NCBI RefSeq assembly: GCF_040958095.1 | Contig: NC_091208.1 | Coordinates: 15,529,452 to 15,593,451 of the forward strand | DNA: 64,000 nt | From: Procambarus clarkii | Taxonomy: Eukaryota > Arthropoda > Malacostraca > Decapoda > Cambaridae | Reading direction: 5' to 3' | Shown: positions 22,846-34,505 of the stretch, in pieces | Numbering within the stretch: position 1 is the stretch's first letter | Layout: each line of letters begins with the position of its first letter | Notes under the pieces: generated by a model | Database searches by the model: none | Told to the model about the DNA's origin: nothing | The model's input: only the letters and a program-made list of their open reading frames with translations | Translations under genes and position numbers: made by a program

Positions 22846-23310
22846 AGACTGGGAGAACAAGGAACCGCATGGAGGCGAGGATACGTGGAGAGCCTAACTA
22901 TTGGAGGTGGTGACTAGAAACTTTCTAAGCCAACATGTCAGGGAACCCACTAGGATGAGAGGAAACGATGAACCAGCGAGACTCGGCCTAGTCTTCACTC
23001 TGAATGACTCCGACATAAGAGAAATCGGTTTTGAGGCCCCAATGGAATGAGCGACCACAGTGTACTGACGTTTGAGTACCTGGTTGATGAAGGGTAATTG
23101 AACTCGAGGAGGGGTACTGAAAACAATAGGTTGGCATTCCGAAAGGGAAACTATGAGGAGATAAGAAAATTTCTAACAGATATAACATGGGAAACAGAGT
23201 TCAGGACCCAAGATATGATGGACTACATAACGCAGAAGTGTAAGGAGGCAGCAAACAAGTTTGTCCAGGTCCAAAAGGAAAACAATGAAATGAAGATGAG
23301 AAACCCATGA
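22846..23310 (+). mobile_element. LINE family A endonuclease fragment A8, plus strand
   Basis: Starts in the middle of the DWENKEPHGGEDTW motif, reads through the end of the endonuclease and the post-EN linker (NNRLAFRKGNYEEIRKFL, DMMDYITQKCKEA), and stops near 23310 at the family-E junction. Its left junction with an A 3' end is at the same codon as the junction at 18375/18376. Confidence 0.8.
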
Positions 23311-24339
23311 AAATGGGCCTATTTTCCTATTTTTCCATGTGCCTATGAAAAAGAGTAAAAGTACTGCACCTGGTGAAGATGACGTCACCTACGACATACT
23401 CAATGCACTGTGTGAAGTGTCTGGAAATCCACTACTCCACCTGTTTAACAAGTCATTCTTAAGTAGTGTGTTGCCCACACAATGGAAACACGCAATAATT
23501 GTTCCCATACCGAAGCCCAATAACCCTGGCAATTACAGACCTATCAGTCTTGTGTCATGCACTTGCAAGATGCTTGAAAGGATCATCCTAAACAGACTGT
23601 TGCACAAAATAGGCAGGTTAGGGGAGGGGGGTCAATGGATTTGTTAAAGGACGGAGCACAGCAAACTGTATAGTTAATTAATTGACTAATGACACGGCTA
23701 GGTACTCTGTATTTGTTGACATCAAAGGAGCCTTCGACAAAGCGCAGGGGATTGCGATCCTGGACGAGCTTGCATGCATGGGTGTCAAGGGAAGACTCAT
23801 GAAATGGGTTGAAGACTACCTCACAGGGAGAAAAACAAACTCAAGAAGAATGAATATGGAACTCGGGACCCCCCACGACGGAGTCTTAAGCTCTGCACTA
23901 TTCAATGTACTTATGAATGTCATTGTAAATATTGATTTTCTGGAAGGAACACAACAAGTGGGATATGCAGATGATGTCCTAATACAAGCTCTTACCTTGG
24001 GAAAAACTAAACAGTCCATTGAACTCTTTGGGTTGAAATGTATTGAGCTCGGTTTCACTCCACAAACAAGACGAAGGTATACTCACATCACAAGCGCGGG
24101 TCGGGGGGGGGGGCAAATGAAGAACTGCAAATTAATGGTGTAACACTTGAATGGATTGACCACTACAGGTACCTTGGCGTCATTGTCGGATCTCACAAGA
24201 GGAAGAAAGAGGAGCTCAACCAACTCATAGGAACATGCAAAAGTCGACTCAGAGCACTGAAAGCTATGACCTGGAATTGACATAGAGCCTCTATTGCCAT
24301 CCTTAAAATGATGTGTACAGCCTATGTGCGCTCCGTCAG

Positions 24340-24590
24340 CTTGAGGTTATCTTGAGATGATTTCGGGACTTAGTGTCCCCGCGGCCCGGTCCTCGACCAG
24401 GCCTCCACCCCCCAGGAAGCAGCTCGTAGCAGCTGTCTAAATACCAGGTACCTATTTACTGCTAGGTAACAGGGACATCAGGGTGAAAAAAACATTTTGC
24501 CCATTTGTCTCCGCCTTCACCGGGGATCGAACCCGGAACCTCAGGACTACGAATCTGAAGCGCTGTCCACCCAGCTGTCAGGTAACCCCC
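24340..24590 (-). mobile_element. tRNA-derived SINE, copy S2
   Basis: A full-length copy on the minus strand: tRNA-like head with B box GGTTCGATCCC in a CCGG/CCGG T-arm and implied anticodon CGT, body, and the 67-bp tail (24340-24406) matching LINE D. It splits the family-E coding sequence between YVRSV and IDYAAPV. Confidence 0.88.
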
Positions 24591-24872
24591 AAGTAACATA
24601 GTCATAGACTATGCCGCACCAGTTTTCTGCACCTACTTCCAAAGCGAGATGAAAAGGCTCGAAATCATACAGAATGTAGCCATGACAATCATTCTTGGAG
24701 TTCCAAGAACTGCCAAATCGTCTAATCTAGGAGAGGAGTTAGAGGAGTTATCCCTCCCCTTATCCTTAAGTTAGGATTATCCTTAAGTTAGAGTTATCCT
24801 TAAGCAGGATTAAGGGATTGAATGCTAAGCTTGCAATTAGGATAGCGAGAGATCCCTATTACAATGATATTG

Positions 24873-24905
24873 CAAAGAAAACACTGAGTTTCAGTGTTTT
24901 CTTTG
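24873..24905. repeat. Perfect 15-bp stem, 3-nt loop inverted repeat
   Basis: CAAAGAAAACACTGA, loop GTT, then its exact complement. It lies within the decayed family-E region; no function is assigned. Confidence 0.9.
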
Positions 24906-25072
24906 TTCTACCCTGGCCGGGGTAGAACGTCTGTGGACAAAGATATAGCAATAGCATCATTTCATTGTATGGCTTGGAGCGAGGACTCAAGATTTGCACG
25001 GGAATCTTGAGAGGCCTGGAACAGCGTGGTGTGAGCGTGAGCCAACCGCCACTCCACCAGCTGAGTGCCCAG

Positions 25073-25332
25073 GGGCCAGATTCACGAAAGAACTTACGCA
25101 AGCACTTACGAACGTGTACATCTTTCCTCAATCTTTGACGGCTTTGGTTACATTTATTAAACAGTTTACAAGCATGAAAACTTCCCATTCAACTGTTGTT
25201 ATTGTTATAAACAGCTTTCTAGTGCTTCGGAGCTCATTAGCTGTTTAATAATTGGAAACAAAGCCGCCAAAGATTGAGAAAAGATGTACAGGTCAGTAAG
25301 TGCTTGCGTAAGTTCTTTCGTGAATCTGGCCC
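25073..25332. mobile_element. 260-bp MITE with ~95-bp terminal inverted repeats
   Basis: The ends read GGGCCAGATTCACGAAAGAA and its inverse. The inverted arms extend about 95 bp with scattered mismatches, and the centre is short and non-coding. CAG flanks both ends (25070-25072 and 25333-25335), compatible with a 3-bp target duplication, though the G/C-rich ends leave the boundary ambiguous by a base or two. Confidence 0.82.
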
Positions 25333-25353
25333 CAGGGCTACAGCCGCCATTTT

Positions 25354-25384
25354 GAAGTCGCCCCAGGGCCACTGGGGCGACTTC
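25354..25384. repeat. GC-rich perfect hairpin
   Basis: GAAGTCGCCCCAG, loop GGCCA, then its exact complement (13-bp stem). It sits 20 bp to the right of the MITE in otherwise unassigned DNA (25333-25535). Confidence 0.9.
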
Positions 25385-25535
25385 ACACCGCCCAGTGGTG
25401 CTACACCGTCTCTGGTTGAGAGAGGTAAGCAGTTGTGTGCCTCTCTCTGATTGGTTCTTTTAAGGCAGAGCCCGGAAGCCGGTGTTCCTGCCCCACAGCA
25501 TCATTCTGCTCCAGTCACCACCACAGCCTGATGCC

Positions 25536-25885
25536 TCTTTTTTATTTATTTTTATTTTATTTATGCATATACAAGAATGTACATAAGGAATGTGAGGACG
25601 CAAATATGGTAATTACAGTCTTGTAAAGCCACTAGCACGCGCAGCGTTTCGGGCAGGTCCTTAATCTAAGAAAATTTTAAGGAGGTAAATACTTGCAAAA
25701 TTTATAGACAAAAAATGATAACAGATTACATGAAATGAAAAAAAAAGAAGATGAGAGAAAATTGTAGGTACAGTATATTAAAGCACATAGGTAGCTAAGA
25801 TTGATTGCAATGACAGCTTGAATGGTAGTTGACAAAAATTGGTAGGCACAATACAGCAGAAACAATATAAGATAAACAATATACC
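25536..25885 (-). mobile_element. LINE B 3' UTR fragment, minus strand
   Basis: Begins with the (TTTA)-like 3' tail at about 25536 and contains the conserved GCCCGAAACGC stem-loop (about 25630-25652, minus). It continues through 3' UTR to ~25885, where a plus-strand B2 copy begins. No coding sequence remains. Confidence 0.8.
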
Positions 25886-27290
25886 TGCGTAAGGCTTTTG
25901 ACACTGTCAACCACCAAAACCTTCTTCTTAAATTACATCATTATGGAGTCAGAGGACACTCCCTGCAATACCTCAAATCTTATCTTACTGACAGGCTCCA
26001 GTATGTTTCTGTGAATAATACAATTTCTCCCACCCTACCCATCAACATCGGTGTTCCTCAGGGCAGCATACTTGGCCCTCTCCTCTTTCTCATCTACATT
26101 AATGACCTTCCAAATGCCTCCCAACACCTCAAACCAATTCTATTTGTTGACGACACAACCTTCATTTACTCCAGTCCTGACCCCCTTGCTCTAAATGCCA
26201 CAGTAAATACTGAGCTAGAGAAAGTCCATCTTTGGCTAACTGCCAACAAACTCACCCTTAACATTGACAAAACGTTTTATATTCTGTTTGGCAATAAATT
26301 CTCTAATCAGATAAATCTCAAAATAAACAATACCCAAATTTGTAACAAATTAGATGGCAAATTCCTTGGCGTTCTCATCGACCACAAGCTGAATTTTCCA
26401 GGGACACATTCTAAATATAGCAAAAAAAGTTTCAAAAACTGTTTGCATTCTTTCTAAGATCAGATATTATGTACCCCGCCCTGCCCTGGTTACTCTCTAT
26501 TACTCCCTCATCTATCCATACCTCAACTATGGAATTTGTGCTTGGGGTTCTACTACCCAAAATCATTTACGTCCTCTAATTACCCAACACAAAGCTGCTA
26601 TTAGGACAATATCCAACTCTGGCCCCAGACATCACTCGGTACCCTTACTCAAATCTCTGAATATGTTAGATATTAAGTCACTGCACATTCTATCTTGTGT
26701 ATTATACATATATAAAACGCTGAACTGTAATGCCAATCCTGACCTTAAAAGCTTCATTGAAGGTTGTAACAGAACCCATGAGCACCACACCAGAAATAAA
26801 TACAGTTTTAATATTCCTAGAGTACGACTTAATCAAACTAGAAATGTTCTACAAATCAAGGGACCCAGAATGTGGAATGACCTTCCCAACCACGTTAAAG
26901 ACTGTACCTCTCTCAACCAGTTTAAGATAAAAACTAAACACTACCTAATAAATTCCCTGTAACCTACCTCACTCCTCTATTGTCAACACACGTCTGTTTT
27001 TTTTTTTAATCAACACTGTTTGTCAACCGATTGTATTTGTGCTGCGTTTTCAGTCATGTTCCCCCTTTTTTTATCTTTATTTGTATTTGTTCTCAACACT
27101 TTTTATTCTTTATGCTCAATTAGTATTAAGTTCTAGATATTAATGTTTTCTTGCCCGAAACGCATTGCGTAATAGTGGCTTTAGGCATTGTATGTACTAG
27201 CTCTATCTATATATCAATCCATTAATGTAACATCACTTGTATGTATGTACCTTACCTGAATAAACATATTTATTTATTATTATTTATTTA
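25886..27290 (+). mobile_element. LINE B2 copy, RT to 3' end, plus strand
   Basis: 5'-truncated at LRKAFDTVNHQNLLLKLHHYG. RT is open at 26011-26457 (GVPQGSILGPLLFLIYIND, catalytic box FVDDTT instead of FADDTT), then frameshifted; the C-terminus is at 26663-26962. The 3' UTR carries the stem-loop at ~27154-27182 and ends TGAATAAACATATTTATTTATT near 27290. The left breakpoint of the tandem duplication falls in this 3' UTR at 26971. Confidence 0.83.
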
Positions 27291-27473
27291 AGATTGATTG
27301 CAATGACAGCTTGAATGGTAGTTGACAAAAATTGGTAGTCACAATACAGCATATGGCTAGCACATAAAAGAAGACAGCAATGAACACAATGATAAGGTTG
27401 TTTGATATTACATAAAAATTAGGAGATTGGGTAACACTAGGTACAGAGCAAATTTTAAGCTCAGTGTAGGAAA

Positions 27474-30412
27474 CTAAGAAGATGAAGTTAGGTACTTTTT
27501 GGTTTTGCTTTTAAATAAGGCAAAAGTTTTACAGTTTTTCAATTCACTAGGGAGTGAGTTCCATAGACTAGGTCCCTTAATTTGCATAGAGTGTTTACAT
27601 AGATTAAGTTTGACCCTGGGGATATCAAAGAGATATTTATTTCTGGTGTGTTGATAATGGGTCCTATTACATCTGTCCAGGGAGAGTTTCAGAGCATGGT
27701 TTGCATTTAAGAACAGGGTTTTGTAAATGTAGTTGACACAAGAGAATGTGTGGAGGGAGTTAATATTTAGCAAGTTTAGGGATTTAAACAAGGGAGCTGA
27801 GTGTTGTCTGAAAGCAGAGTTAGTTATTATTCTGATAGCAGATTTTTGCTGTGTGATGATGGGCTTAAGGTGGTTTGCAGTGGTAGACCCCCATGCACAG
27901 ATACCATAATTAAGATAGGGGTAGATTAGTGCATAATATAGTGAGAGGAGAGCAGAGTTAGGAACATAATATCTGATTTTGGAGAGTATACCAACTGTCT
28001 TAGAGACTTTCTTAGTTATGTGTTGAATGTGGGTGCTGAAGTTGAGTCTCTTGTCTAGGAATAGGCCAAGAAACTTGCCATCATTTTTATTACTGATGTT
28101 AATGTTGTCTATCTGTAGCTGAATTGCATTTGATGATTTGCTTCCAAATAAGATGTAGTCTTTTCGATGTTTAATGTTAGTTTGTTCGTTGACATCCATA
28201 AGTGGACTTTTTTTAATTCATTATTCACAACCTTATTTAGTGTATGTGGGTTGAGGTTTGAATAGATAAGGGTAGTATCGTCAGCAAGCAATATAGGTTT
28301 GAGAATATTAGAGACATTAGGCAGATCGTTTATATATATAAGAAATAGAAGAGGTCCTAAGATGCTGCCCTGTGGCACTCCAAAGGTAATTGGTAGAGTG
28401 GAAGAAGTTGTATCATTGATGGTTACATGTTGGTGTCTGTCACTAAGATAGGATCGGATGTAGTCAAGGGCAAGGCCTCAGATTCCATAATGCTGGAGTT
28501 TAAGTAAGAGGTAGTTGTGATTAACAGTATCAAAGGCTTTTCTTAGGTCAATGAAGAGTCCAATCGGAAACTCATATTTGTCAAGGGCTGAGTAGATAAC
28601 GTCAAGGAGACTAATGATTGCATCGTTGGTGCTCTTTTGGGACCGGAAGCCAACCTGGCAGGGGCTGAGTATGTCGAATTTTACGAGGTAGGAATAGAGC
28701 TGTTTGTAAATAATTTTTTCAAATATTTTTGATAGAATGGGTAGATTTGATATTGGTCTATAATTGTTTATGTCCGCCGGATTGCCTCCTTTATGGACTG
28801 GCGTTACTCTTGCTTTTTTGAGGATATCAGGGAAGGTGTGACACTCTATAGATTTGTTGAACAGTAGTGCTATGGGTGGAGCAAGGGCATGGGAGGCTCT
28901 CTTGTACACAATGGACGGAATTTCACTGGTGTTCCCTGCCTTGGTTTTTAGAGAGTGTATGATGGACACAACATCTGCCGGGCTGATTGGTGAAAGGAGA
29001 AGAGAGTTTGGATAGCTGCCTGAGAGATATGTGTTAATATGTGTCTGAGTCTGTGGGATTTTACTGGCAAGATTAGCACCAACCGATGAAAAGAAACTAT
29101 TAAATTCATTTGCCATTTCTAAATCAGTTGACGGTATATCCCCATCCTTGTAGAGTTTTATTTGGTTATGTGAGTGTTGTTTAGTTCCTAGGATACTAGA
29201 GATAGTTTTCCAAGTGCTTTTCATGTTGCCTTTTCCTTCATTGAATCTATTCACATAATATGCAAGTTTTGCCTTTCTTATGATACTGGTAAGCATTGAT
29301 GAGTACCTTTTAGCTACTTCCTTTGAAACTAGGCCAATCCTAACTTTCTTTTCATATTCATGTTTCTTGTTGATTGAGTTGAGAATGCCACTTGTGAGCC
29401 ATGGATTGTTTAATCTTTTGTCAGTTACTTGCTTGGTAAGAAGGGGACAATGAAGGTTGTAGAGGCTTAGAGTTTTGGAGAGGAAGAGGTTAGCTAATGA
29501 ATTTATATCATGGGTATTATTGAATTCAGAATCCCAGTTAATATTGTGAAGTGCCTCTGTAAGATTGTCTAAAGCTGATTCACTGTGTAGCCTAAATGAA
29601 AGTTTCTTGCTTTTTGGTGGTGTTATGTCCATGTTCGCTATGAGAAAGGTAGGATAGTGATCAGTTGTTCTGTCGTAGATTATACCAGATACAAGGGGAG
29701 CTGTTATGTTTGTCCATATGTGGTCCAAGGTAGTGGCTGATGTTTGAGTGACTCGGGTAGGTTTGGTGATTGTGAGGATTAGCATACAGGAGTTCATGCT
29801 GTTAAGGAAATAGTCAACTTGAGAGCAATTTTGTTGACCCAGGTCAATATTAAAGTCTCCTCCCAGAATGATGTGGTTTTTGTTGAGATTGTTGTTTATA
29901 ATAAGATTCCTTAGGTTGTCTGAGAAAGAAGCTATGTTAGTATTAGGAAATCTATAGATGGCTCCAATAGTCAAAGAGGATTTAAGGGATTTAATTGTAA
30001 ACTGAGCAAAAGTATATTCACAGTAGTCATCTCTGTCACAAATAACACTGTTGCAGATAAATGTATCTCGGTAATATATAGCTGTGCCACCACCTTTTTT
30101 ATTAGGCCTACAGTTATGAATGGCTTTATAACCAGCTAAGTTGTAGAGTTGGGTATAGTCTTTATTTAGCCAAGTTTCTGTTAAAATAATGAACGATAGG
30201 TTAGTACCTAGTGCTGTGAGTAATGCATTTAAATCGTCAAAATGTTTACCAAGTGATCTAACATTTTGGTTATAAACTGATAGATAGGTGCCATTTTGAA
30301 GTTTGTTTTTAGCCTGGTGTGCTGTGAAATACTTGCAATAATGATGATCAATGTGCTGGTTGGTGTAGATATGAGACAGAAGATTTTGATCAGGATCAAT
30401 ATCAGTGTGCAT
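27474..30412 (-). pseudogene. LINE B1 ORF2 (endonuclease-RT), one stop and one frameshift
   Basis: Starts at ATG 30412 (MHTDIDPDQNLL). The 644-codon first part (28478-30412) holds endonuclease motifs NQNVRSLG, LTETWL, GGGTAIYY, GDFNIDLG, TLDHIWTN and TTDHYPTF, then RT fingers ARVTPVHKGG and FIDLRKAFDTVNH. A TGA replaces the Arg codon of GIRGLALDY at ~28475. The frame then continues with PQGSILGPLLFLIYINDL and catalytic LADDTTLIYS (28109-28378). A frameshift near 28150 leads to the thumb/C-terminus (27474-28199, HTRNKYLFDIPRVKLN). Only these two lesions, both shared with copy 2, so they predate the duplication. Confidence 0.85.
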
Positions 30413-30862
30413 AGAGATGCAGAGGGATCACGATACAAGATACACGATAAAGCAAAACACAAGAATAAAAGCAAATACAATAAAATAGTAACAATTTAGA
30501 AGTAAAATAAAGATCCAATAGATAGCCAGGGAGGACACAGAAGTTACATAAAATAAAAAACAAAAAAATCAGTAGAGACTGACAATATAAATGTAAAATT
30601 AAAAATAATAAGAAAAATAATAATCATAAAAAAAATGATCTTGAAGATAATTAGCTTAGTAATGGTTAATTAACAGGGTAATAAAAAGCCCTAGGTTTAG
30701 TGACAAGGGGATTAACTAAGAACAAATAATTAAGAGTATAAAACAGGCAAAGATGACAAACAAACAAAAAATAAAATAAAAATAAAAATAAACACCTTTG
30801 GAAAGGAAAGGCAGAGCTTAAGTACACTTTGGTTGTATGTGAGACTACAAATTATGTTCTGG

Positions 30863-31023
30863 TTATTCAGCTGATATCCCACAGTCATCCAGGAAAGAAG
30901 TGAGGTGTGCTTCAGTGGTTATGACATAAGTTTTTCCAGAGTCAGTCTTCCTAGCTATTATTTTACCATCGCGCACAAAACAATGTTTAATAGCAGTGGA
31001 TCTTTTGCAAATTTTATAAAATG
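30863..31023 (-). pseudogene. LINE B1 ORF1, C-terminal fragment
   Basis: The minus strand reads TAIKHCFVRDGKIIARKTDSG and ends LDDCGISAE before TAA at 30863. It is the counterpart of the B2 ORF1 C-terminus (YTRNGTIFAKKEITGKRYE, LSDCGIS) at 36250-36558. ORF1 proteins of LINEs are RNA-binding chaperones; too little remains here to see domains. Confidence 0.7.
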
Positions 31024-31371
31024 CAAGTATATAGCTGTGCCACCTCCTTTTTTGTTAGGCCTACAGTTGTGAATGGCTTTATAACCAGCTAAGTTGAAAA
31101 GTTGGGTATGGTCTTTACTTAGCCAGGTTTCTGTTAAAATAATGAACGATAGTTCAGTACCTAGTGCTGATAGTAGTGCATTTATATCATCAAAATGTTT
31201 ACTAAGTGATCTGACATTTTGGTTGAACACTGATAAGCAATTGATATTTCGGAGTTTGTTTTTTGCCTGGTGTGCTGTGTAATACCTGCAGTGATGATGA
31301 TCAGTGTGTTGGTTATTGAAGATTTGAGATAGTAGATTTTGTTCAGGATCAATATCAGCTTGCATGTGGAT
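31024..31371 (-). pseudogene. LINE B fragment: ORF2 N-terminus
   Basis: Reads MQADIDPEQNLLSQIF, NQNVRSLSKHFDDINALL, LTETWLSKDHTQLF and NKKGGGTAIY before the B1 copy interrupts it. It is the remainder of an older copy into which B1 inserted. Confidence 0.75.
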
Positions 31372-33190
31372 GCAATGGAGTCAAGATCTTAGTCAATCTG
31401 ATATTAGAAAGAATGCCAACAGTTTTAGAAACTTTTTTTGATATATTTAGAATGTGTCCCTGGAAATTCAGCTTGTTGTCGATTAGAACACCAAGGAACT
31501 TTCCATCTACTTTGTTACTAATTTGGATATTGTTTACTCTTAGATTAATTTGATTTGAGGATTTATTACCAAACAAAATATAGAAAGTTTCGTCAATGTT
31601 AAGGGTGAGTTTGTTAGCAGTTAGCCAAAGATGGACTTTCTTTAGTTCAGTGTTCACTGTAAGCAAGTGTTCATTAAGAGCAAGAGGGTCAGGACTGGAG
31701 AAAATGAAGGTTGTGTCGTCAGCAAATAGAATTGGTTTGAGGTGTTGAGAGGCATTTGGAAGGTCATTAACGTAGATGAGAACGAGGAGAGGGCCAAGTA
31801 TGCTGCCCTGAGGAACACTGTTATGACCCTGGGTTCCTTACTTGGAAACCAGAGGTTAGATTGAGCTCTACATAATTACTTTCCATTAATTGATAGAATT
31901 GGATCATGTGAGAAGGATATTTAATTAGAGTAACATTTATATCATGGCAACTTAAACCGGGGGTATGCTTTATTCCCGTCGCCCTTGCCAAACGCAAGAT
32001 GAATCTTGTTTCTCACAGAGCATTCAGACTCTAAGCTTGTTGATTATTAAATGGAATATTGAACTAGTTATCAACTATTCTTAGAACTGTTAAAGTAACC
32101 AGTATTGAATGTCGGTGAAGACTTGTAATGTTTATAAGCTGCACGATCAGCTAGGTATCTTCCCAGCAACAACTTGAGAGAGCTCGGGCACTGAGGTCTG
32201 TTTCTTTCTTCTCTGGACTGCTGTGCTGGGGTCAACATCTCCCCTGTGTGGCTCTGTCTCCTCCTCTTCCCTTACCTTATCCTGTGTCTGATTTACAAAG
32301 CTAAGTACCGTGTTACCTGTACGTTTTCTGGCATAAATGTATAGTAATGTGTATAGTCTATGCTAATGTTTATATTGCTAAGTTATTCTAGGGGGTCTCA
32401 GTGGAACCACATGTGCTCAAGTGGTACCAGGCTACCTAGAGTCCTTGCTAGTGTCCCTTGCCTGGTAGTCTTTACCCTAGTTACCCTTGTAAACCTTGAA
32501 TCCTGCTTCTGTGGACCAAGGTATTTAACGTAAGATAGAGTGGTAAAGAGAATAAGTAGTTAAGTGTGTTAATGTATATGGGGGTTATTAGAGGGTTTAA
32601 TAAATAAGTACTATTAAAGGAGTATCCATTCTTCCTGTGAAGTGGAGCAGTGATCTACCGCTAGACTGACGTATTTACATTAAAGCCAGTAATTTAGTGC
32701 TGTATTATGTTCTAATTGGGGGCCGGGCCCATCTGATCTTCACTGATTTTAGGAATTCCTAGGTTATTCCCTTAGGCCCTCTCAGTACAACTACATACCT
32801 TCCCATAACAAGAAACATTTTCATAACAAACACCAATGTTGATGGGTAGGGTGGGAGAAATTGAATTATTCACAGAAACGTACTAGAGCCTGTCAGTGAG
32901 GTAAGACTGAAGATATTGGAGGGAGTGACCTCTGACCCCATAGTGATGTAATTTAAGAAGAAGATTTTGGTGGTTGACAGTGTCAAAAGCCTTACGTAGG
33001 TCAACAAATAACCCAACACGGAACTCATTTTTACCAAGAGCTGCATGTATCAAGTTAATCATACTAATAAGTGCTTCGTTAGTGCTTTTATTGGGCCTGA
33101 AGCCATATTGGCAAGAGCTAAGTATATTGTGTTTGGCTAGATAAGAGTAGAGCTGCTTGTAGATTACTTTTTCAAATATTTTTGACAATA
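31372..33190 (-). pseudogene. LINE B2 RT fragment split by a solo LTR
   Basis: RT thumb at 31372-31813 (HLWLTANKLTLNIDETFYILFG, FLGVLIDNKLNF; FADD box region near 31715). After the LTR it resumes upstream with GFRPNKSTNEALISMINLI and VDLRKAFDTVNHQNL (32883-33188). Codons join across the LTR once one AACAC duplication is removed. Confidence 0.8.
31819..32828. mobile_element. 1010-bp solo LTR with 5-bp target duplication (copy 1)
   Basis: Starts TGTTATG and ends CATAACA (7-bp inverted ends, TG...CA). It is flanked on both sides by AACAC (31814-31818 and 32829-32833). It holds no coding sequence and splits a LINE B2 RT at a point whose uninterrupted form (CTGAGGAACACCAATGTTG) is seen at 33583. 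Its family is unknown, because no internal element in this window has this LTR. AATAAA occurs near 32600 on the plus strand. Confidence 0.9.
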
Positions 33191-34505
33191 TTTTTTTGTA
33201 AAAATTATTTACAAACAGATATATTTAGAATGTGTTCCTGGAAATACAGCTTGTGGTCAATGAGAACGCCAAGGAATTTGCCATCTAATTTGTTACAAAT
33301 TTTGGTATTGTTAATTCTGAGATTTATTTGATTAGAAGATTTATTGCCAAACAGAATATAGAAAGTTTTGTCAATGTTAAGGGTGAGTTTGTTGGCAGTT
33401 AGCCAAAGATGGACTTTATTTAGCTCAGTACTTACTGTGGCATTTAGAGCAAGGAGGTCAGGACTGGAGTAAATGAAGGTTGTGTCGTCAGCAAATAGAA
33501 TTGGTTTGAGGTGTTGGGAGGCATTTGGAAGGTCATTAATGTAGATGAGAAAGAGGAGAGGGCCAAGTATGCTGCCCTGAGGAACACCAATGTTGATGGG
33601 GTAGGGTGGGAGAAATTGAATTATTCACAGAAACATACTGGAGCCTGTCAGTAAGGTAAGATTTGAGGTATTGCAGGGAGTGTCCTCTGACTCCATAATG
33701 ATGTAATTTAAGAAGAAGGTTTTGGTGGTTGACAGTGTCAAAAGCCTTACGCAGGTCCACAAATAACTCAACAGGGAACTCATTTTTATCAAGAGCTGCA
33801 TGAATCAAGTTAATCATACTAATAATTGCATCGTTAGTGCTTTTTTTGGGTCTGAAGCCATATTAACAAGAGCTAAGTTTATTGTGTTTGGCTAGATAAG
33901 AGTAAAGATGCTTGTAGATTAGTTTTTCAAATATTTTTGACAGGTCAGGCAGGATTGATATAGGTCTGTAGTTGTTAACATCTGTGAGATCACCACATTT
34001 GTGGACAGGGGTTACTCTCGCTTTTTTTTAGCATATCTGGAAAGGTTTGGAGTTCAAGTGACTTGTTGAAGAGCAAAGCAATAGCAGGGGCAAAAGATCT
34101 GGAGGCTTTTTTGTAAATTAAAGTTGGTATCTCCTCAAGGGCACTAGACTTGGTTTTAAGGGAAAGGATTATCTCATTAACGTCAGTGGAATTAGTAGGC
34201 TTTAGGTACAGAGACTCTGGATAGTTACCTGTAAGATAGTCCTTAATATCAGTACTGGAAGATGGAATATCATTTGCAAGGGATGTTCCAATGGAAGAGA
34301 AGAACCTATTGAACTCAATAGCAGAATCAGAGGCTGAAAGCTGACCATCGTTATTGGACAGGAGTGTTGGTTTGTTATTTAAAATTTTCTTAGATCCCAA
34401 TATTTGTGAAATTGTGCTCCAAGTTTTTTTAATGTAGCTCTTTATTTGGGAAAGTTTATCTTCGTAGTACTTAGTTTTGGCTCGTCTAATTATTTTAGAT
34501 AGCAA
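33191..34505 (-). pseudogene. LINE B2 RT fragment in copy 1
   Basis: From the thumb (about 33230) through SILGPLLFLIY and FADD near 33500, VDLRKAFDTVNHQN (33536-33817) and on to the post-EN linker at 33990-34523 (SDSAIEFNRFFSSIGTSL, NSTDVNEIILSLKTKSSALEEIP). Frameshifts near 33600, 33860 and 34030. It is the antisense counterpart of the open frame at 37748. Confidence 0.8.

Larger units (their letters stand above)
23311..25070 (+). mobile_element. LINE family E (I-like) RT fragment, interrupted by SINE S2
   Basis: A different LINE from A and B. RT fragments: 23339-23647 (STAPGEDDVTYDIL, NYRPISLVSCTCKMLERIIL) and 23682-24143 (VFVDIKGAFDKA, GTPHDGVLSSALFNVLM, catalytic GYADDVLIQA). The thumb continues to ~24338 (HYRYLGVIVGSHK). 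After the SINE it resumes with VIDYAAPVFCTYFQSEMKRLE. The style is that of I-superfamily LINEs; the clade is tentative. Stops and frameshifts occur, so it is not functional. Confidence 0.75.
27291..31023 (-). mobile_element. LINE B1 in duplication copy 1
   Basis: A minus-strand LINE with ORF1 C-terminus (30863-31023), a ~450-bp spacer and nearly complete ORF2 (30412 to 27474). It is 5'-truncated in ORF1, where it abuts another B fragment at the GGGTAIY codons. The 3' end joins a TTATTT-rich tail at 27291, so it lacks the longer 3' UTR with the stem-loop seen in the copy at 54808-56682. Confidence 0.85.
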
